A stretch of 64,000 nucleotides of DNA from Bog-473 sp963788585 (GCA_963788585.1 CAWBHA010000003.1:1116001-1180000), one strand, 5' to 3'; positions 41,304 to 50,341 are shown, counted from the first letter of the stretch. Notes: a model not told the origin generated them from the letters alone. Numbers and translations: made by a program.

Positions 41304-42188
41304 ATGGCACTCAACCCGGACGCAGTGGGCTCGACCTCCGAGCCGGTCGAGCGGTCGTGGACGAGCAAGGACGCGCTGCTCTACGCGCTCGGCGTCGGCG
41401 CGGGCGCACTCGACCCGACCGGATTCGAGCTCGAGTTCACGACGGAGAACTCGGACGGCGTCGCCCAGCGGGTGCTGCCCACCTTCACCACCATCGTCGG
41501 CCAGGGCGGCGGGAGAACCTCGATCGGCGAGTACGACCCCGCCATGCTCGTCCACGGTGAGCAGGCCATCCATCTGTACGGCGAGCTGCCGGCGTCCGGG
41601 TCCGTGTCCATCGTCACGAAGGTGGCCGGCATGTACGACAAGGGGTCGGCCGGCCTCGTCGTGCTCGAGAGCGATTCGCGCCACACGGACAGCGGCGAGC
41701 TCGCCTTCACCAACCGCACGGCCCTGTTCATCCGCGGCGCCGGGGGCTTCGGGGGGCCGCGCAACCCCGAGGGCGACGAGGAGAGCGCGATGGCGGCCGA
41801 GCCGCTGCCGGCGCGCGAGCCCGACGAGGTGGTGACCTACGCGACGCGCGACGACCAGGCGCTGCTCTACCGCCTGAGCGGCGACCGCAACCCGCTCCAC
41901 TCCGACCCGACGTTCGCCAAGCGGGCGGGCTTCGACCGCCCCATCCTGCACGGGCTGTGCACCTACGGCTTCACCGGACGGGCCCTGCTGCACACGGCGT
42001 GCGGCTCCGACCCGGCGCGCTTCGGCTCGATGCGGGCCCGCTTCTCCAAGCCGACCATGCCGGGCGACACGCTCACCGTCTCGGTGTGGGACATCGGGGC
42101 GCACGCGGCGGGGTTCTTTCGCTTCCGCACCGAGACCCAGCGGGGCGAGACGGTGATCGACGCCGGGCTGTTCCAGTTGACGCCCTGA
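41304..42188 (+). CDS. MaoC-family double hotdog dehydratase (enoyl-CoA hydratase 2-like)
   Basis: About 294 residues, matching the two-hotdog type 2 enoyl-CoA hydratase length. The catalytic motif GDRNPLHSDP (Asp and His) precedes FDRPILHGLCTYGF in the C-terminal half, and the N-terminal hotdog contains LPTFTTIVGQGGG. Expected to hydrate trans-2-enoyl-CoA to the (R)-3-hydroxy ester, in fatty acid, steroid side-chain or hydroxyalkanoate metabolism. ATG 41304 is preceded by AGAAAGAGG. The neighbouring SDR and P450 suggest a lipid/steroid catabolic role, which is inference. Confidence 0.88.
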   Translation: MALNPDAVGSTSEPVERSWTSKDALLYALGVGAGALDPTGFELEFTTENSDGVAQRVLPTFTTIVGQGGGRTSIGEYDPAMLVHGEQAIHLYGELPASGSVSIVTKVAGMYDKGSAGLVVLESDSRHTDSGELAFTNRTALFIRGAGGFGGPRNPEGDEESAMAAEPLPAREPDEVVTYATRDDQALLYRLSGDRNPLHSDPTFAKRAGFDRPILHGLCTYGFTGRALLHTACGSDPARFGSMRARFSKPTMPGDTLTVSVWDIGAHAAGFFRFRTETQRGETVIDAGLFQLTP

Positions 42189-42220
42189 ACTGGCGGACCG
42201 GCTCGGTCGTCGGGCCCGGC

Positions 42221-42280
42221 CGGCTTCAGCCGCCGAACAACGGCTTCAGCCGCCGAACAACGGCTTCAGCTGCCGAACAA
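42221..42280. repeat. Three tandem 20-bp repeats at the SDR stop codon
   Basis: The 20-base unit beginning CGGCTTCAGC occurs at 42221-42240, 42241-42260 and 42261-42280; the third copy has one change (T at 42271). The third copy encodes the last residues and the stop of the SDR gene, so the gene tail has been duplicated into the intergenic space. Confidence 0.9.
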
Positions 42281-43113
42281 CAGGGAGTAGTCGGCGCCCC
42301 GCCGCAGGTGGTGACCGCCGTCCACGCCGAGGACCTCGCCGGTCACGAAGGACGACTCGGGCCCGAGGAGGTAGCGGACGGCCGCCGCGACGTCCTCGAC
42401 GGTGCCGACGCGGCCGAGGGGCATCTGGGCCAGGTAGTCGTCGAGCAGCGGGCCGCCGGCCGTGATGAACGACATCAACTCGTCGTCGATGATGCCCGGG
42501 GCCACCGCGTTGACCCGGATGCCGAGCGGCCCGAGCTCCTCGGCCGCCGTCTCGGTCAGGAAGCAGATGCCCGCCTTCGCCACCCCGTAGGCCCAGAGGT
42601 GCGGGTGCGGGAAGCGGCCGGCGCCCGAGGACATGAGGACGATGGACCCGGGCCCACCCTGGGCCTGCATGGCCGCCCCGCCCTGCTTCACGCAGATCAC
42701 CGAGCCCATCAGGTTGAGGTCGATCGTGCCGCGCACCGCGGCCACGTCGGCCGTGAGGACCGAACCGAGTGCGTCGAGCCCCCGGCGCAGGCGAAGAGGC
42801 CGTCGATGCGACCGGTCGCCTCGGCCGTGGCGGCCACCGCCGCGCGCACCTGCTCCTCGACCGTCACGTCGGCCACGACGTAGCGCGCCGTCGCACCGCC
42901 GGCCGCCGCCGACGCGATGCGGGCCGTGGCGTCGGCCAGCCGCTGCTCGGTGCGCCCGCAGATCGTCACGTGCGCACCGTCGGACGCCAGGCGCTCGGCC
43001 GTGGCCAGCCCGATGCCGCTCCCGCCGCCCGTCACGAGGACGGACCAGCCGGCGATGCCCCCCGGTCCGGGTCCGGCCGGCACGGCGGGGCCGCCCCCCT
43101 CGTCCTCGGGCAT
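42266..43113 (-). CDS. Short-chain dehydrogenase/reductase
   Basis: NAD(P)-dependent oxidoreductase of the classical SDR family. The cofactor loop is LVTGGGSGIGLATAERL, followed by DV near residue 80 and FACAGG. Catalytic Ser is in VLMSSGAGRF and the YxxxK is YGVAKAG. The tail PLGRVGTVEDVAAAVRYLLG...GVDGG is typical. A base missing near 42,780 puts the two halves in different frames. Start ATG 43113 overlaps the P450 stop as TGATG, showing coupling. The substrate is unknown. Confidence 0.88.
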
Positions 43114-44375
43114 CAGACGGGCCCGACGCCGACCGGTGAGCGTCGGTGTGAACGCGACGGGCATGGCCTCGAGGCCCGAGATGAAGTTGGCCTGCCGGCG
43201 CGCCAGCGCGTCCCGCCCGACGGCGAGGCGCAGGTCGGGCATCCGCGCCAGCACGCGCTCGACCATGACGCGCAGCTCCAGCCGGGCCAGCTGGTTGCCC
43301 AGGCAGAAGTGTGCACCGAACCCGAACGCCATGTGCGGGTTGGGGCTGCGCGTGATGTCGAAGCGGTCCGGTTCCTCGAACACCGCCTCGTCCCGGTTGG
43401 CCGAGGGGTACAGCAGCAGCAGCTCCTGACCTTCCTCGATGTGCGCCCCGGCCAGGTCGACGTCGCGGGTGGCGGTCCGGGCCATGTTCTTGATGGGGGA
43501 CACCCAGCGGAGCATCTCCTCCACCGCGCCCGGCAGCAGGCCGGCCGGGTCCTCGGCCAGGCGGGCCACCTGTTCGGGGTGTGCGAGCAGCTCCTCGATC
43601 CCGCCGCTGATCACGTGGCGCGTCGTCTCGTCGCCACCGATCAGGATGAGCAGCGTCTCGTGGACCAGCGAGTCGTCGTCGAGCGAGTCTCCGTCGATCT
43701 CGGCGTGGCACAGCACGCCGACGAGGTCGTCGGTGTTGGCGGTGGCACGGCGCTCGTCGAGGACCGGGTGGATGTACTCGGAGTAATCCGGTGAACGCGA
43801 CGGTGGCGCGCACCAATCGCTTCGGGGTCGGGCGAGCCCTGACCCTTGAGCATGTCGTCGGACCAGCGCAACAGGTCGTCGCGGTCGGCGGGGGCCACGC
43901 CGAGCATGTCGCCGATCATGATGATGGGCAGCGGCGCCGCGATCTCCTTGACGAAGTCGCAGCTGCCCTCCTCGCAGACCCGGTCGATGATGGCGTCGCA
44001 GACGAGACGGAGCTTGTCCTCCATGGCCCGCACCCGCTTGGGGGTGAAGCCCTCCGAGACCAGGCGCCGCCGCCGCACGTGCTCGGGGGCGTCGAAGTCG
44101 ATCATCATCGGCAGGGCCGGGAATTTCGGCCGGATGCCCCCGGCGCTGGAGAAGGAATCGGTGTCGACGGAGGCCTGCTTGACGGCGGCGTAGCTGGCCG
44201 CCGCCCACAGGTCGTTGGCCTCGTCGTAGTAGACGGGGGCGTTGGCCCGCATCCAGGCGAAGGCGTCGTGGGGCTCCCGCCCGAAGAATGCGCCGCTCAT
44301 CAGGTCGATTCCGAGGTTGGCGGGTGCGGAGGTCACGGCGGAGACGATATCGCCGGGTGGGTAGGGTTGGTCCAT
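43113..44375 (-). CDS. Cytochrome P450
   Basis: Soluble bacterial P450 of about 415 residues. The I-helix has LLILIGGDETTRH, the ExxR is AVEEMLRWVSP, and the heme-binding loop is FGFGAHFCLGNQLAR. The N-terminal part (MSGAFFGREPHDAFAWMRANAPVYYDE, MIDFDAPEHVRRRRLVSEGFTPKRV) resembles CYP125/142/124-like enzymes acting on steroid or fatty acyl chains. Frame changes occur near 43,790 and just before the end, where the restored tail reads SPVGVGPV. The start codon at 44375 overlaps the divergent sigma factor ATG; a GTG slightly inside would avoid the overlap. Confidence 0.88.
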
Positions 44376-44958
44376 GGCAGATCAGGCGACCTTCACCGAC
44401 GTCGCCATGGAGTTCATGCCGGGGTTGTACTCGGCGGCGCTGCGGATGACCCGCAATCGCGCCGACGCCGAGGATCTCGTCCAGGAGACCTATCTCAAGG
44501 CCTACCGGTCCTTCGGGTCGTTCACCGAGGGCACCAATCTGCGCGCCTGGCTCTACCGCATCCTCACCAACACCTACATCAACAACTACCGAGCCGCGCA
44601 GCGCCGGCCCGAGATGACCGACGTCGAGGACGTCGAGGACCTCTACCTCTACAAGCGCCTGGCCGGCGGCGGTGGGAGCGAGCCCGGCCGCTCGGCCGAG
44701 GACGAGGCGCTCGAGCGCTTCACCGACGACGACGTGAAGGCCGCGCTCGAGGGCCTGCCCGAGGCGTTCCGGATGGCGGTCTTGCTGGCCGACGTGGAGG
44801 GTTTCAGCTACAAGGAGATCTCCGAGATCACCGACGTGCCCATCGGGACCGTCATGAGCCGGATCCACCGGGGAAGAAGGGCGCTCCAGAAGGCGTTGCA
44901 CGATGTGGCGGAGGCGCGGGGACTCGTCGGCAGCGTGCCCGGGGGGTCGAGGGAATGA
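44374..44958 (+). CDS. ECF RNA polymerase sigma factor, SigH/SigR type
   Basis: 194 residues with sigma region 2 (YSAALRMTRNRADAEDLVQETYLKAYRSF, FTEGTNLRAWLYRILTNTYIN) and region 4 (LPEAFRMAVLLADVEGFSYKEISEITDVPIGTVMSRIHRGR). The sequence and the downstream ZAS anti-sigma place it with the redox-responsive SigH/SigR group controlling disulfide stress. The stop overlaps the anti-sigma start (ATGA). The first ATG shares bases with the divergent P450 start codon. Confidence 0.92.
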   Translation: MADQATFTDVAMEFMPGLYSAALRMTRNRADAEDLVQETYLKAYRSFGSFTEGTNLRAWLYRILTNTYINNYRAAQRRPEMTDVEDVEDLYLYKRLAGGGGSEPGRSAEDEALERFTDDDVKAALEGLPEAFRMAVLLADVEGFSYKEISEITDVPIGTVMSRIHRGRRALQKALHDVAEARGLVGSVPGGSRE

Positions 44959-45317
44959 GCGACGACAGGCGCACGATGAGCGAGCAGAGCGAGCAGAGCG
45001 AGCAGAGCGAGCAGATGGAGCAGGGCGAGGGAGCCAGGGCGATGGAGGCGGCCGACCTGTTCGGGGTGTCCGTCGACTGCGAGGAGGCGGTGCACTCGCT
45101 CTACACGTATCTCGACGGCGAGCTGACCGAGATCCGCCGGGAGGAGATCCGCGTGCACCTCGACTGGTGCGGCCCCTGCGGCGGGGCCGCCGAGTTCGAG
45201 GCCGAGCTGCGGCGCATCATCGCCAACCGGTGCCGGGACCGCGTGCCCCAGACCCTGATCGAGCGGATCGCCGCCGCCATCGACGAAGAAAGCCGCCAGC
45301 GCCACGGCGAGCACTGA
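44955..45317 (+). CDS. ZAS-type anti-sigma factor (RsrA-like)
   Basis: Zinc-binding anti-sigma factor; the ZAS motif is HLDWCGPCGG (HxxxCxxC), preceded by CEEAVHSLYTYLDGELTE. In RsrA, oxidation of the zinc cysteines releases the sigma factor. The N-terminus has a Ser-Glu-Gln triplet repeated four times from a 9-bp DNA repeat near 44,980-45,015, which is unusual and probably disordered. Start ATG 44955 overlaps the sigma stop, so stoichiometric coupling is expected. Confidence 0.9.
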   Translation: MSDDRRTMSEQSEQSEQSEQMEQGEGARAMEAADLFGVSVDCEEAVHSLYTYLDGELTEIRREEIRVHLDWCGPCGGAAEFEAELRRIIANRCRDRVPQTLIERIAAAIDEESRQRHGEH

Positions 45318-45360
45318 TCTCTCCCCGGCGGTCCCGGAGGTGCCGCTGGGCGCACCGGCC

Positions 45361-46476
45361 ATGGTGGACTGGGCCCTGGCCCAGCGGGTGGCGGCGGGCG
45401 CCCTGATCCTGAAGCCCTCGCCGGCCTCCTACCGCTCGGCGGCGCTGCAGGGCCAGTTCGACGAGTTGACCGAGCGGGCCGAGGCGCTCGTGAGCGCGGC
45501 GACCGGCCTGCGCTCGGCGCACGGGTCGGCCCGGGCCAAGGTGACCGACCGTCCCGGCTGGGCCGCCGCCAACGTGCGCTCCATCGAGCGCCTCGTCAGC
45601 CCCGCGCTGTGGGAGCTCCAGCGCAAGCGGAACGCCAAGCTGGCCGGCCCGACCCTCGTCGTCGGCCGCGCCGTGGCCGGCACCCAGCTCGGACTGATGC
45701 TCGCCTACATGGCGACGCGGGTCCTGGGCCAGTACGACCTGCTCATCAACGACGAGGATCCCGAAGACCAGGACCTGGTCTCCTACGTGGGCCCGAACAT
45801 CGTCGCCGTCGAGGACCAGTACGGCTTCGCCAAGAACGAGTTCCGGCTGTGGCTGGCGCTGCACGAGGTGACGCACCGCCTGCAGTTCACCGCCGTGCCC
45901 TGGCTGCGCGACTACTTCGTCGGCCTCGTGTCCGAGCTGCTCGGACCGCTCTCGGGCGACCCCGCCGGTTTCGTCGAGGTGGTCAAGCGGGCGGCCACCG
46001 ACGTGCGCAACGGGCGCAACCCCGCCCGCGAGGCCGGAGTGGTCGGCATGCTGGCCACGCCCGAGCAGCAGCGGGCGCTCTCGCGGATCTCGGGGATGAT
46101 GAGCCTGCTCGAGGGCCACGGAGACGTCACCATGAACCGGGCCGGTGCCGGCGAGGTGCCGGGCGCCGCCCACTTCGCGCAGGTCCTGCACGAGCGCCGC
46201 ACCGAGGCGCGGGGGCTGACGCGGCTGATCTCGAAGCTGCTGGGCCTCGACGCCAAGATGCGCCAGTACGCCGAGGGCGAGCGCTTCGTCGAAGCCGTCG
46301 AGGGCTCCGGCGGGCCGGCGCTGCTGGCCCGGGTGTGGGAGGGCCCCGAGTGGCTGCCCACCCTCGAGGAGATCCGCGACCCGGCGCGCTGGGTGGCACG
46401 GGCCGACGGGGCCGACGGGGCCGACGGGGCCGGTGGGGCCGTTGCGGCCGGTGGCAACGGTCGGGCCGGTGGGTGA
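45361..46476 (+). CDS. Zincin-like metalloprotease, F420-biosynthesis-associated family
   Basis: About 370 residues. The HExxH zinc motif is LALHEVTHRLQFTAVPWL, with flanking blocks VGPNIVAVEDQYGFAKNEFR and ISGMMSLLEGHGDVTMNR (a downstream His/Glu-rich metal segment). It belongs to the actinobacterial DUF2342-type family often found upstream of tilS-hpt, as here; its substrate is unknown. The C-terminus is a low-complexity Gly/Ala/Asp stretch encoded by repeated GGGGCCGAC units near 46,400-46,440. ATG 45361 is preferred over GTG 45340. Confidence 0.82.
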   Translation: MVDWALAQRVAAGALILKPSPASYRSAALQGQFDELTERAEALVSAATGLRSAHGSARAKVTDRPGWAAANVRSIERLVSPALWELQRKRNAKLAGPTLVVGRAVAGTQLGLMLAYMATRVLGQYDLLINDEDPEDQDLVSYVGPNIVAVEDQYGFAKNEFRLWLALHEVTHRLQFTAVPWLRDYFVGLVSELLGPLSGDPAGFVEVVKRAATDVRNGRNPAREAGVVGMLATPEQQRALSRISGMMSLLEGHGDVTMNRAGAGEVPGAAHFAQVLHERRTEARGLTRLISKLLGLDAKMRQYAEGERFVEAVEGSGGPALLARVWEGPEWLPTLEEIRDPARWVARADGADGADGAGGAVAAGGNGRAGG

Positions 46477-48004
46477 GGACCCTCCCGACCCTCCCGACTC
46501 TTCTCCCTCTCCCGCCGTTTTCCCCGAGCCCCTCGTCGCCGGCCTGCTGACCCGCTGCACCTTCCCCCCGGCGGGGACCGCCCTGGCCTGTGCGGTGTCG
46601 GGCGGTGCCGACTCGCTCGCCCTCCTCGTGCTGGCGGCGGCGGCCGGGTGTGCCGTCACGGCCTTTCACGTCGACCACGGACTGCGCCGCGGCTCGGCCG
46701 AGGAGGGTGACGTCGTGGCGTCGGTCGCGCAGCGGGTCGGGGTTCGGTGCGAGCGCCGGCGCGCCGTCGTGGCGCCGGGCCCCAACCTCGAGGCGCGGGC
46801 CCGGCAGGCCCGCTTCGCCCTGCTGCCGGCCGGGGTGGCCACCGGCCACACGATGGACGACCAGGCCGAGACGATTCTCGTCAACCTCCTCCGCGGCGCC
46901 GGTTCCGACGGCCTGGCCGGCATGGCGCCCGGCACCCGGCACCCGCTCCTCGGCCTGCGCCGGAGCGAGACCCACGCCCTGTGCACCGCCGCGGGGCTCG
47001 AGCCCGTGTGCGACGCCAGCAACGACGACCCCGCCTTCGTGCGCAACCGGGTGCGCCACGAGCTCTTGCCGCTGTGCGCCGCGGTGGCCGGGCGCGACCC
47101 CGTGCCGCTGCTCGTCCGCCAGGCCGGGGTTCTGCGCGACGAGGTGGCACTGATGGACTCGCTGGCCCGGAACGCGCTGCCCGACCCCGCCGACGCCCGG
47201 GCGGTGGCGCGCACCACCCGCCCACTGGCCCGTCGCGCGCTGCGGGGCTGGCTGCGCGCCGCCGGTGACGGCCATCCCCCGTCCTTGGCCGAGGTCGATC
47301 GCGTGCTCGACGTCGCGGCGGGCGCCGCCGTTGGGACCGAGTTGTCGGGAGGGCGGCGCGTGCGCCGCACGGCCGGGCGGCTCCGGGTGGAGCCGGGGCG
47401 CTCCACTAGGGTGCAGCCGGTGACGGACGAGCCCGGAGCGGGGGTGCCCGGAGCGGGGGTGCCGACCTGGGCCGAGCCCGACGTCGGCCCGGTGCTGGTC
47501 TCGGCCGAGCAGCTGGCCATCCGGGTGGCCGAGCTGGGGGCCCAGATCACGGCCGACTACGCCGACGAGCCGCCCCTGCTGGTGGCCGTGCTCAAGGGCG
47601 CGATGCTCTTCATGAGCGATCTGTGCCGGTGCATCGCCCTGCCGGTCGACGTCGACTTCATGGCCGTCTCGTCCTACGGCAGCGCGACCAAGACCTCCGG
47701 GGTGGTGCGCATCGTCAAGGACCTCGACTCCGAGCTCGAGAACCGCCACGTGCTCGTGGTCGAGGACATCATCGACAGCGGCCTCACGCTCAACTATCTC
47801 CGCCGCTATCTCCATGCGCGGTCGCCCAAGAGCGTGGAGATCTGCGCCCTGCTGGTGAAGGAGGGCGAGCAGCGGGTCGCCCTCGACCTGCGCTACATCG
47901 GCTTCACCATCCCGCCCGAATTCGTCGTGGGCTACGGCCTCGACGTGGCCGAGCGCTATCGCAACCTGCGCGGCGTGCACCGCTACAAGGGGGAGGACCA
48001 GTGA
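46469..48004 (+). CDS. tilS-hpt: Apparent TilS-HprT fusion: tRNA(Ile)-lysidine synthetase and hypoxanthine phosphoribosyltransferase
   Basis: The first part has the PP-loop AVSGGADSLALL, FHVDHGLRRGSAEEG and GHTMDDQAETILVNLLRG of TilS, which modifies C34 of tRNA-Ile2 to lysidine. From about 47,410 it is HPRT: VLKGAMLFMSDLCR, VSSYGSATKTSG and the PRPP loop VLVVEDIIDSGLTLNYL. One uninterrupted frame joins them. However, a TAG one frame over lies at 47,406-47,408, directly before a GTG suited to an hpt start. Given the many indels here, two separate genes are possible. GTG 46469 overlaps the previous stop. Confidence 0.88.
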   Translation: MGEDPPDPPDSSPSPAVFPEPLVAGLLTRCTFPPAGTALACAVSGGADSLALLVLAAAAGCAVTAFHVDHGLRRGSAEEGDVVASVAQRVGVRCERRRAVVAPGPNLEARARQARFALLPAGVATGHTMDDQAETILVNLLRGAGSDGLAGMAPGTRHPLLGLRRSETHALCTAAGLEPVCDASNDDPAFVRNRVRHELLPLCAAVAGRDPVPLLVRQAGVLRDEVALMDSLARNALPDPADARAVARTTRPLARRALRGWLRAAGDGHPPSLAEVDRVLDVAAGAAVGTELSGGRRVRRTAGRLRVEPGRSTRVQPVTDEPGAGVPGAGVPTWAEPDVGPVLVSAEQLAIRVAELGAQITADYADEPPLLVAVLKGAMLFMSDLCRCIALPVDVDFMAVSSYGSATKTSGVVRIVKDLDSELENRHVLVVEDIIDSGLTLNYLRRYLHARSPKSVEICALLVKEGEQRVALDLRYIGFTIPPEFVVGYGLDVAERYRNLRGVHRYKGEDQ

Positions 48005-48570
48005 GCGTCGACGTCGAACGGGTGCAGGCCGCCGTCGGCGAGCTGCTGAGCGCCATCGGGGAGGACCCGGCCCGCGACGGCCTGGTGGCGACGCCGCAGC
48101 GGGTGGCGTCCATGTACGAGGAGCTCTTCTCGGGCCTGCACGACGACCCGGCCCGTCATCTCGAGGTGACGTTCGCCGCCGAGCACGACGAGATGGTCAT
48201 GGTGCGCGACATCCCCTTTGCCTCCCTCTGCGAGCACCACCTGGTGCCGTTCCTGGGCAAGGCGCATGTCGCCTACATCCCGGCCGAGGACGGGCGCATC
48301 ACCGGACTCTCCAAGCTGGCCCGCCTCGTCGACGGCTACGCGCGGCGCCTGCAGGTCCAGGAGCGCATGACCACGCAGATCGCCGACGCCATCGCCGAGG
48401 TCCTCTCGCCGCGCGGGGTGCTGGTCGTGATCGAGGCCGAGCACCTGTGCATGTCGATGCGCGGGGTGAAGAAGCCGGGCACGCTCACCGTCACCTCGTC
48501 GGTGCGCGGCCTCTTCCGCTCCGACGTGGCCACGCGCGCCGAGGCGATGCAGTTCATCCGGGGTCACTGA
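48001..48570 (+). CDS. folE: GTP cyclohydrolase I
   Basis: First enzyme of folate synthesis: GTP to 7,8-dihydroneopterin triphosphate. 189 residues, full length. Zinc ligands are in FASLCEHHLVPF and HLCMSMRG; further blocks GLSKLARLVDGYARRLQVQERMT and RAEAMQFIRGH are diagnostic. GTG 48001 overlaps the tilS-hpt stop. In most actinobacteria ftsH lies between hpt and folE; here it is absent. Confidence 0.97.
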   Translation: MSVDVERVQAAVGELLSAIGEDPARDGLVATPQRVASMYEELFSGLHDDPARHLEVTFAAEHDEMVMVRDIPFASLCEHHLVPFLGKAHVAYIPAEDGRITGLSKLARLVDGYARRLQVQERMTTQIADAIAEVLSPRGVLVVIEAEHLCMSMRGVKKPGTLTVTSSVRGLFRSDVATRAEAMQFIRGH

Positions 48571-48575
48571 CGGCG

Positions 48576-49470
48576 GTGTCGCCGGATCCGGGTCGTCCGG
48601 GGTATCCGGGGCGTCCGGGGCGGCGCCCGCTCGTCATGGGCGTCCTCAACGTGACGCCCGACTCGTTCTCCGACGGCGGGCTCTACGACCACACCGACGC
48701 CGCGGTGGCACGCGGGCTCGAGATGCTCGACGAGCGGGCCGATGTGGTCGACGTCGGCGGCGAGTCGTCGCGGCCCGGTGCCCAGCCCGTCGCCGCCGAC
48801 GTGGAGCTGGCCCGCGTCGTCCCCGTCGTCGCGGCCTTGGCCTCGCCGGCGCGTGAGCGGGGCGCCCGGTTGTCGGTGGACACAGTCAAGCCCGAGGTGG
48901 CCGAGGCCGCCGTGGCCGCCGGGGCGACCCTGCTCAACGACGTGTCCGCCTCGCTGTGGGAGGTGGCGGCGGCCACCGGCGTCGGCTGGGTGGCCGTGCA
49001 CATGCGAGGCGAGCCGCGCACCATGCAGGAGGACCCCCGCTATGGCGACGTGGTGGCCGAGGTGGAGGCGTTCCTGCTCGAGCGGGCGGCCCGGGCCCGT
49101 GCCGCCGGCGTGGCCGAGGTCTGGGTCGACCCCGGGATCGGCTTCGGCAAGACCGCGGACCACAACCTCTCGCTGTTGCGGCACCTGCCCGAGTTGGTGG
49201 CCGAGGCGACCGCCGCCGGGTGCGCCGGCGTGCTCGTCGGCACGAGCCGCAAGCGCTTCCTCGGGCTCCTGGCGGCCGCCGGCAGCGCCGACGGGCCCGG
49301 CGACCCGCTGGGCCCCCGGCACCGCCCTCGTTCCGGCTCCCGTGCCCGACCGGCTCGAGGGCTCGCTGGCCACCGCCGCGGCGGCGCTGGTGGCCGGGGC
49401 CGGCATGGTGCGGGTCCACGACGTGGCGGCCACGGTGCAGGTGGCCCGGCTGTATGGTCCTGCCGCATGA
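48576..49470 (+). CDS. folP: Dihydropteroate synthase
   Basis: Joins p-aminobenzoate to the pterin pyrophosphate. MGVLNVTPDSFSDGGLY, VVDVGGESSRPGA, LLNDVSA, VAVHMRGEPRTMQ, DPGIGFGKTADHN and GTSRKRFLG are all intact. After a base lost or gained near 49,310 the C-terminal LEGSLATAAAALVAGAGMVRVHDV continues in another frame. GTG 48576 starts five bases after folE. The stop overlaps the next ATG (ATGA). Confidence 0.95.
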
Positions 49471-49982
49471 AGGGCAAGTGGGCCGCCGGCATCTCGCCCC
49501 GCAACTTCACCTGGGTGATCAAGGACCACCTGGCCGCCAGCGAGCGCCCGGGCGGGTTCTCGGTCAACCACCGTCGGGTCCGGCGCCAGGAGGAGATCAT
49601 TTGGCTCCGCGTCCAGGGCTTCGGCCGGGTGGTCTCGCTGCTGCCGTCGCCCCACAACCTGGCCGCCTACGAAGAGGAGGGCCTGGCCTGGGCCCACTAT
49701 CCGCTGGAGCGATCGGGCGACCCGCGCCCCGTGCTGGCCGCCTGCTACAAGGACATCGACGACTCGCTGGCGGCCCGGCTGCGCATCCTCGTGCACCAGG
49801 ACGAGCTGGGTGACCGCGTGATGGGCGTCCTGGCCGGCTATCTCGTGTGGTCCGACCGCATCGCCAACCAGCCGCAGGCGGTGGCGCTCGTCGAGCACGT
49901 CGTCGGGCACGCCATGGGCGAGCCCGGCCGTGAGCTCCTGTCCGAGCTGGAGGGCATGCCGGCACGCGGCCAGGTGCGGTGA
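49467..49982 (+). CDS. Dual-specificity phosphatase-like protein lacking the catalytic cysteine
   Basis: A 171-residue protein inserted between folP and folB, coupled by 4-base overlaps at both ends. The fold pattern resembles small dual-specificity phosphatases: GRVVSLLPSPHNLAAYEEEGLAWAHYPLE, then LVHQDELGDRVMGVLAGYLVW. The latter sits where HCxxGxxR(T/S) would be; the nucleophilic Cys is Gln while the Arg is kept. If the resemblance is right, it is a pseudophosphatase. No known folate enzyme is matched. It could supply a missing folate step such as dihydroneopterin triphosphate dephosphorylation only if it used another chemistry, which is speculation. Confidence 0.6.
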   Translation: MKGKWAAGISPRNFTWVIKDHLAASERPGGFSVNHRRVRRQEEIIWLRVQGFGRVVSLLPSPHNLAAYEEEGLAWAHYPLERSGDPRPVLAACYKDIDDSLAARLRILVHQDELGDRVMGVLAGYLVWSDRIANQPQAVALVEHVVGHAMGEPGRELLSELEGMPARGQVR

Positions 49983-50341
49983 GCGACCGCATCGAGATCC
50001 GTGACCTGCGGGTGACCGGAACCCACGGCGCCCTGCCCGAGGAGCAGGACCGGGCCCAGCCCTTCGCCGTCGACATCGTGGCCTGGCTCGACATGACCGC
50101 CGCCCAGGAGAGCGACGAGCTCGCCGACACGGTCGACTACGGCGGGCTCGCCCGGACGGCGGCCGACGTGGTGGGGGGGCGCTCCTACCGCCTGCTCGAG
50201 GCGCTGGCGGGGCGGTTGGCCAGCGCGCTCTTGATCACCGACGCCCGCCTCGAGGCGGTCGAGGTCTCCGTGCGCAAGCTCCGGCCGCCGCTGGCGCTCG
50301 ACGTGGGCTCGACAGGGGTCAGGGTGCGGCGCGCCCGCTGA
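49979..50341 (+). CDS. folB: Dihydroneopterin aldolase
   Basis: Cleaves 7,8-dihydroneopterin to 6-hydroxymethyl-dihydropterin. RIEIRDLRVTGTHGALPEEQ, FAVDIVAWLDM, DTVDYGGLA and the C-terminal VSVRKLRPPL with its catalytic Lys are family-typical; 120 residues. GTG 49979 overlaps the preceding stop, and its own stop overlaps folK. Confidence 0.95.
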   Translation: MSDRIEIRDLRVTGTHGALPEEQDRAQPFAVDIVAWLDMTAAQESDELADTVDYGGLARTAADVVGGRSYRLLEALAGRLASALLITDARLEAVEVSVRKLRPPLALDVGSTGVRVRRAR

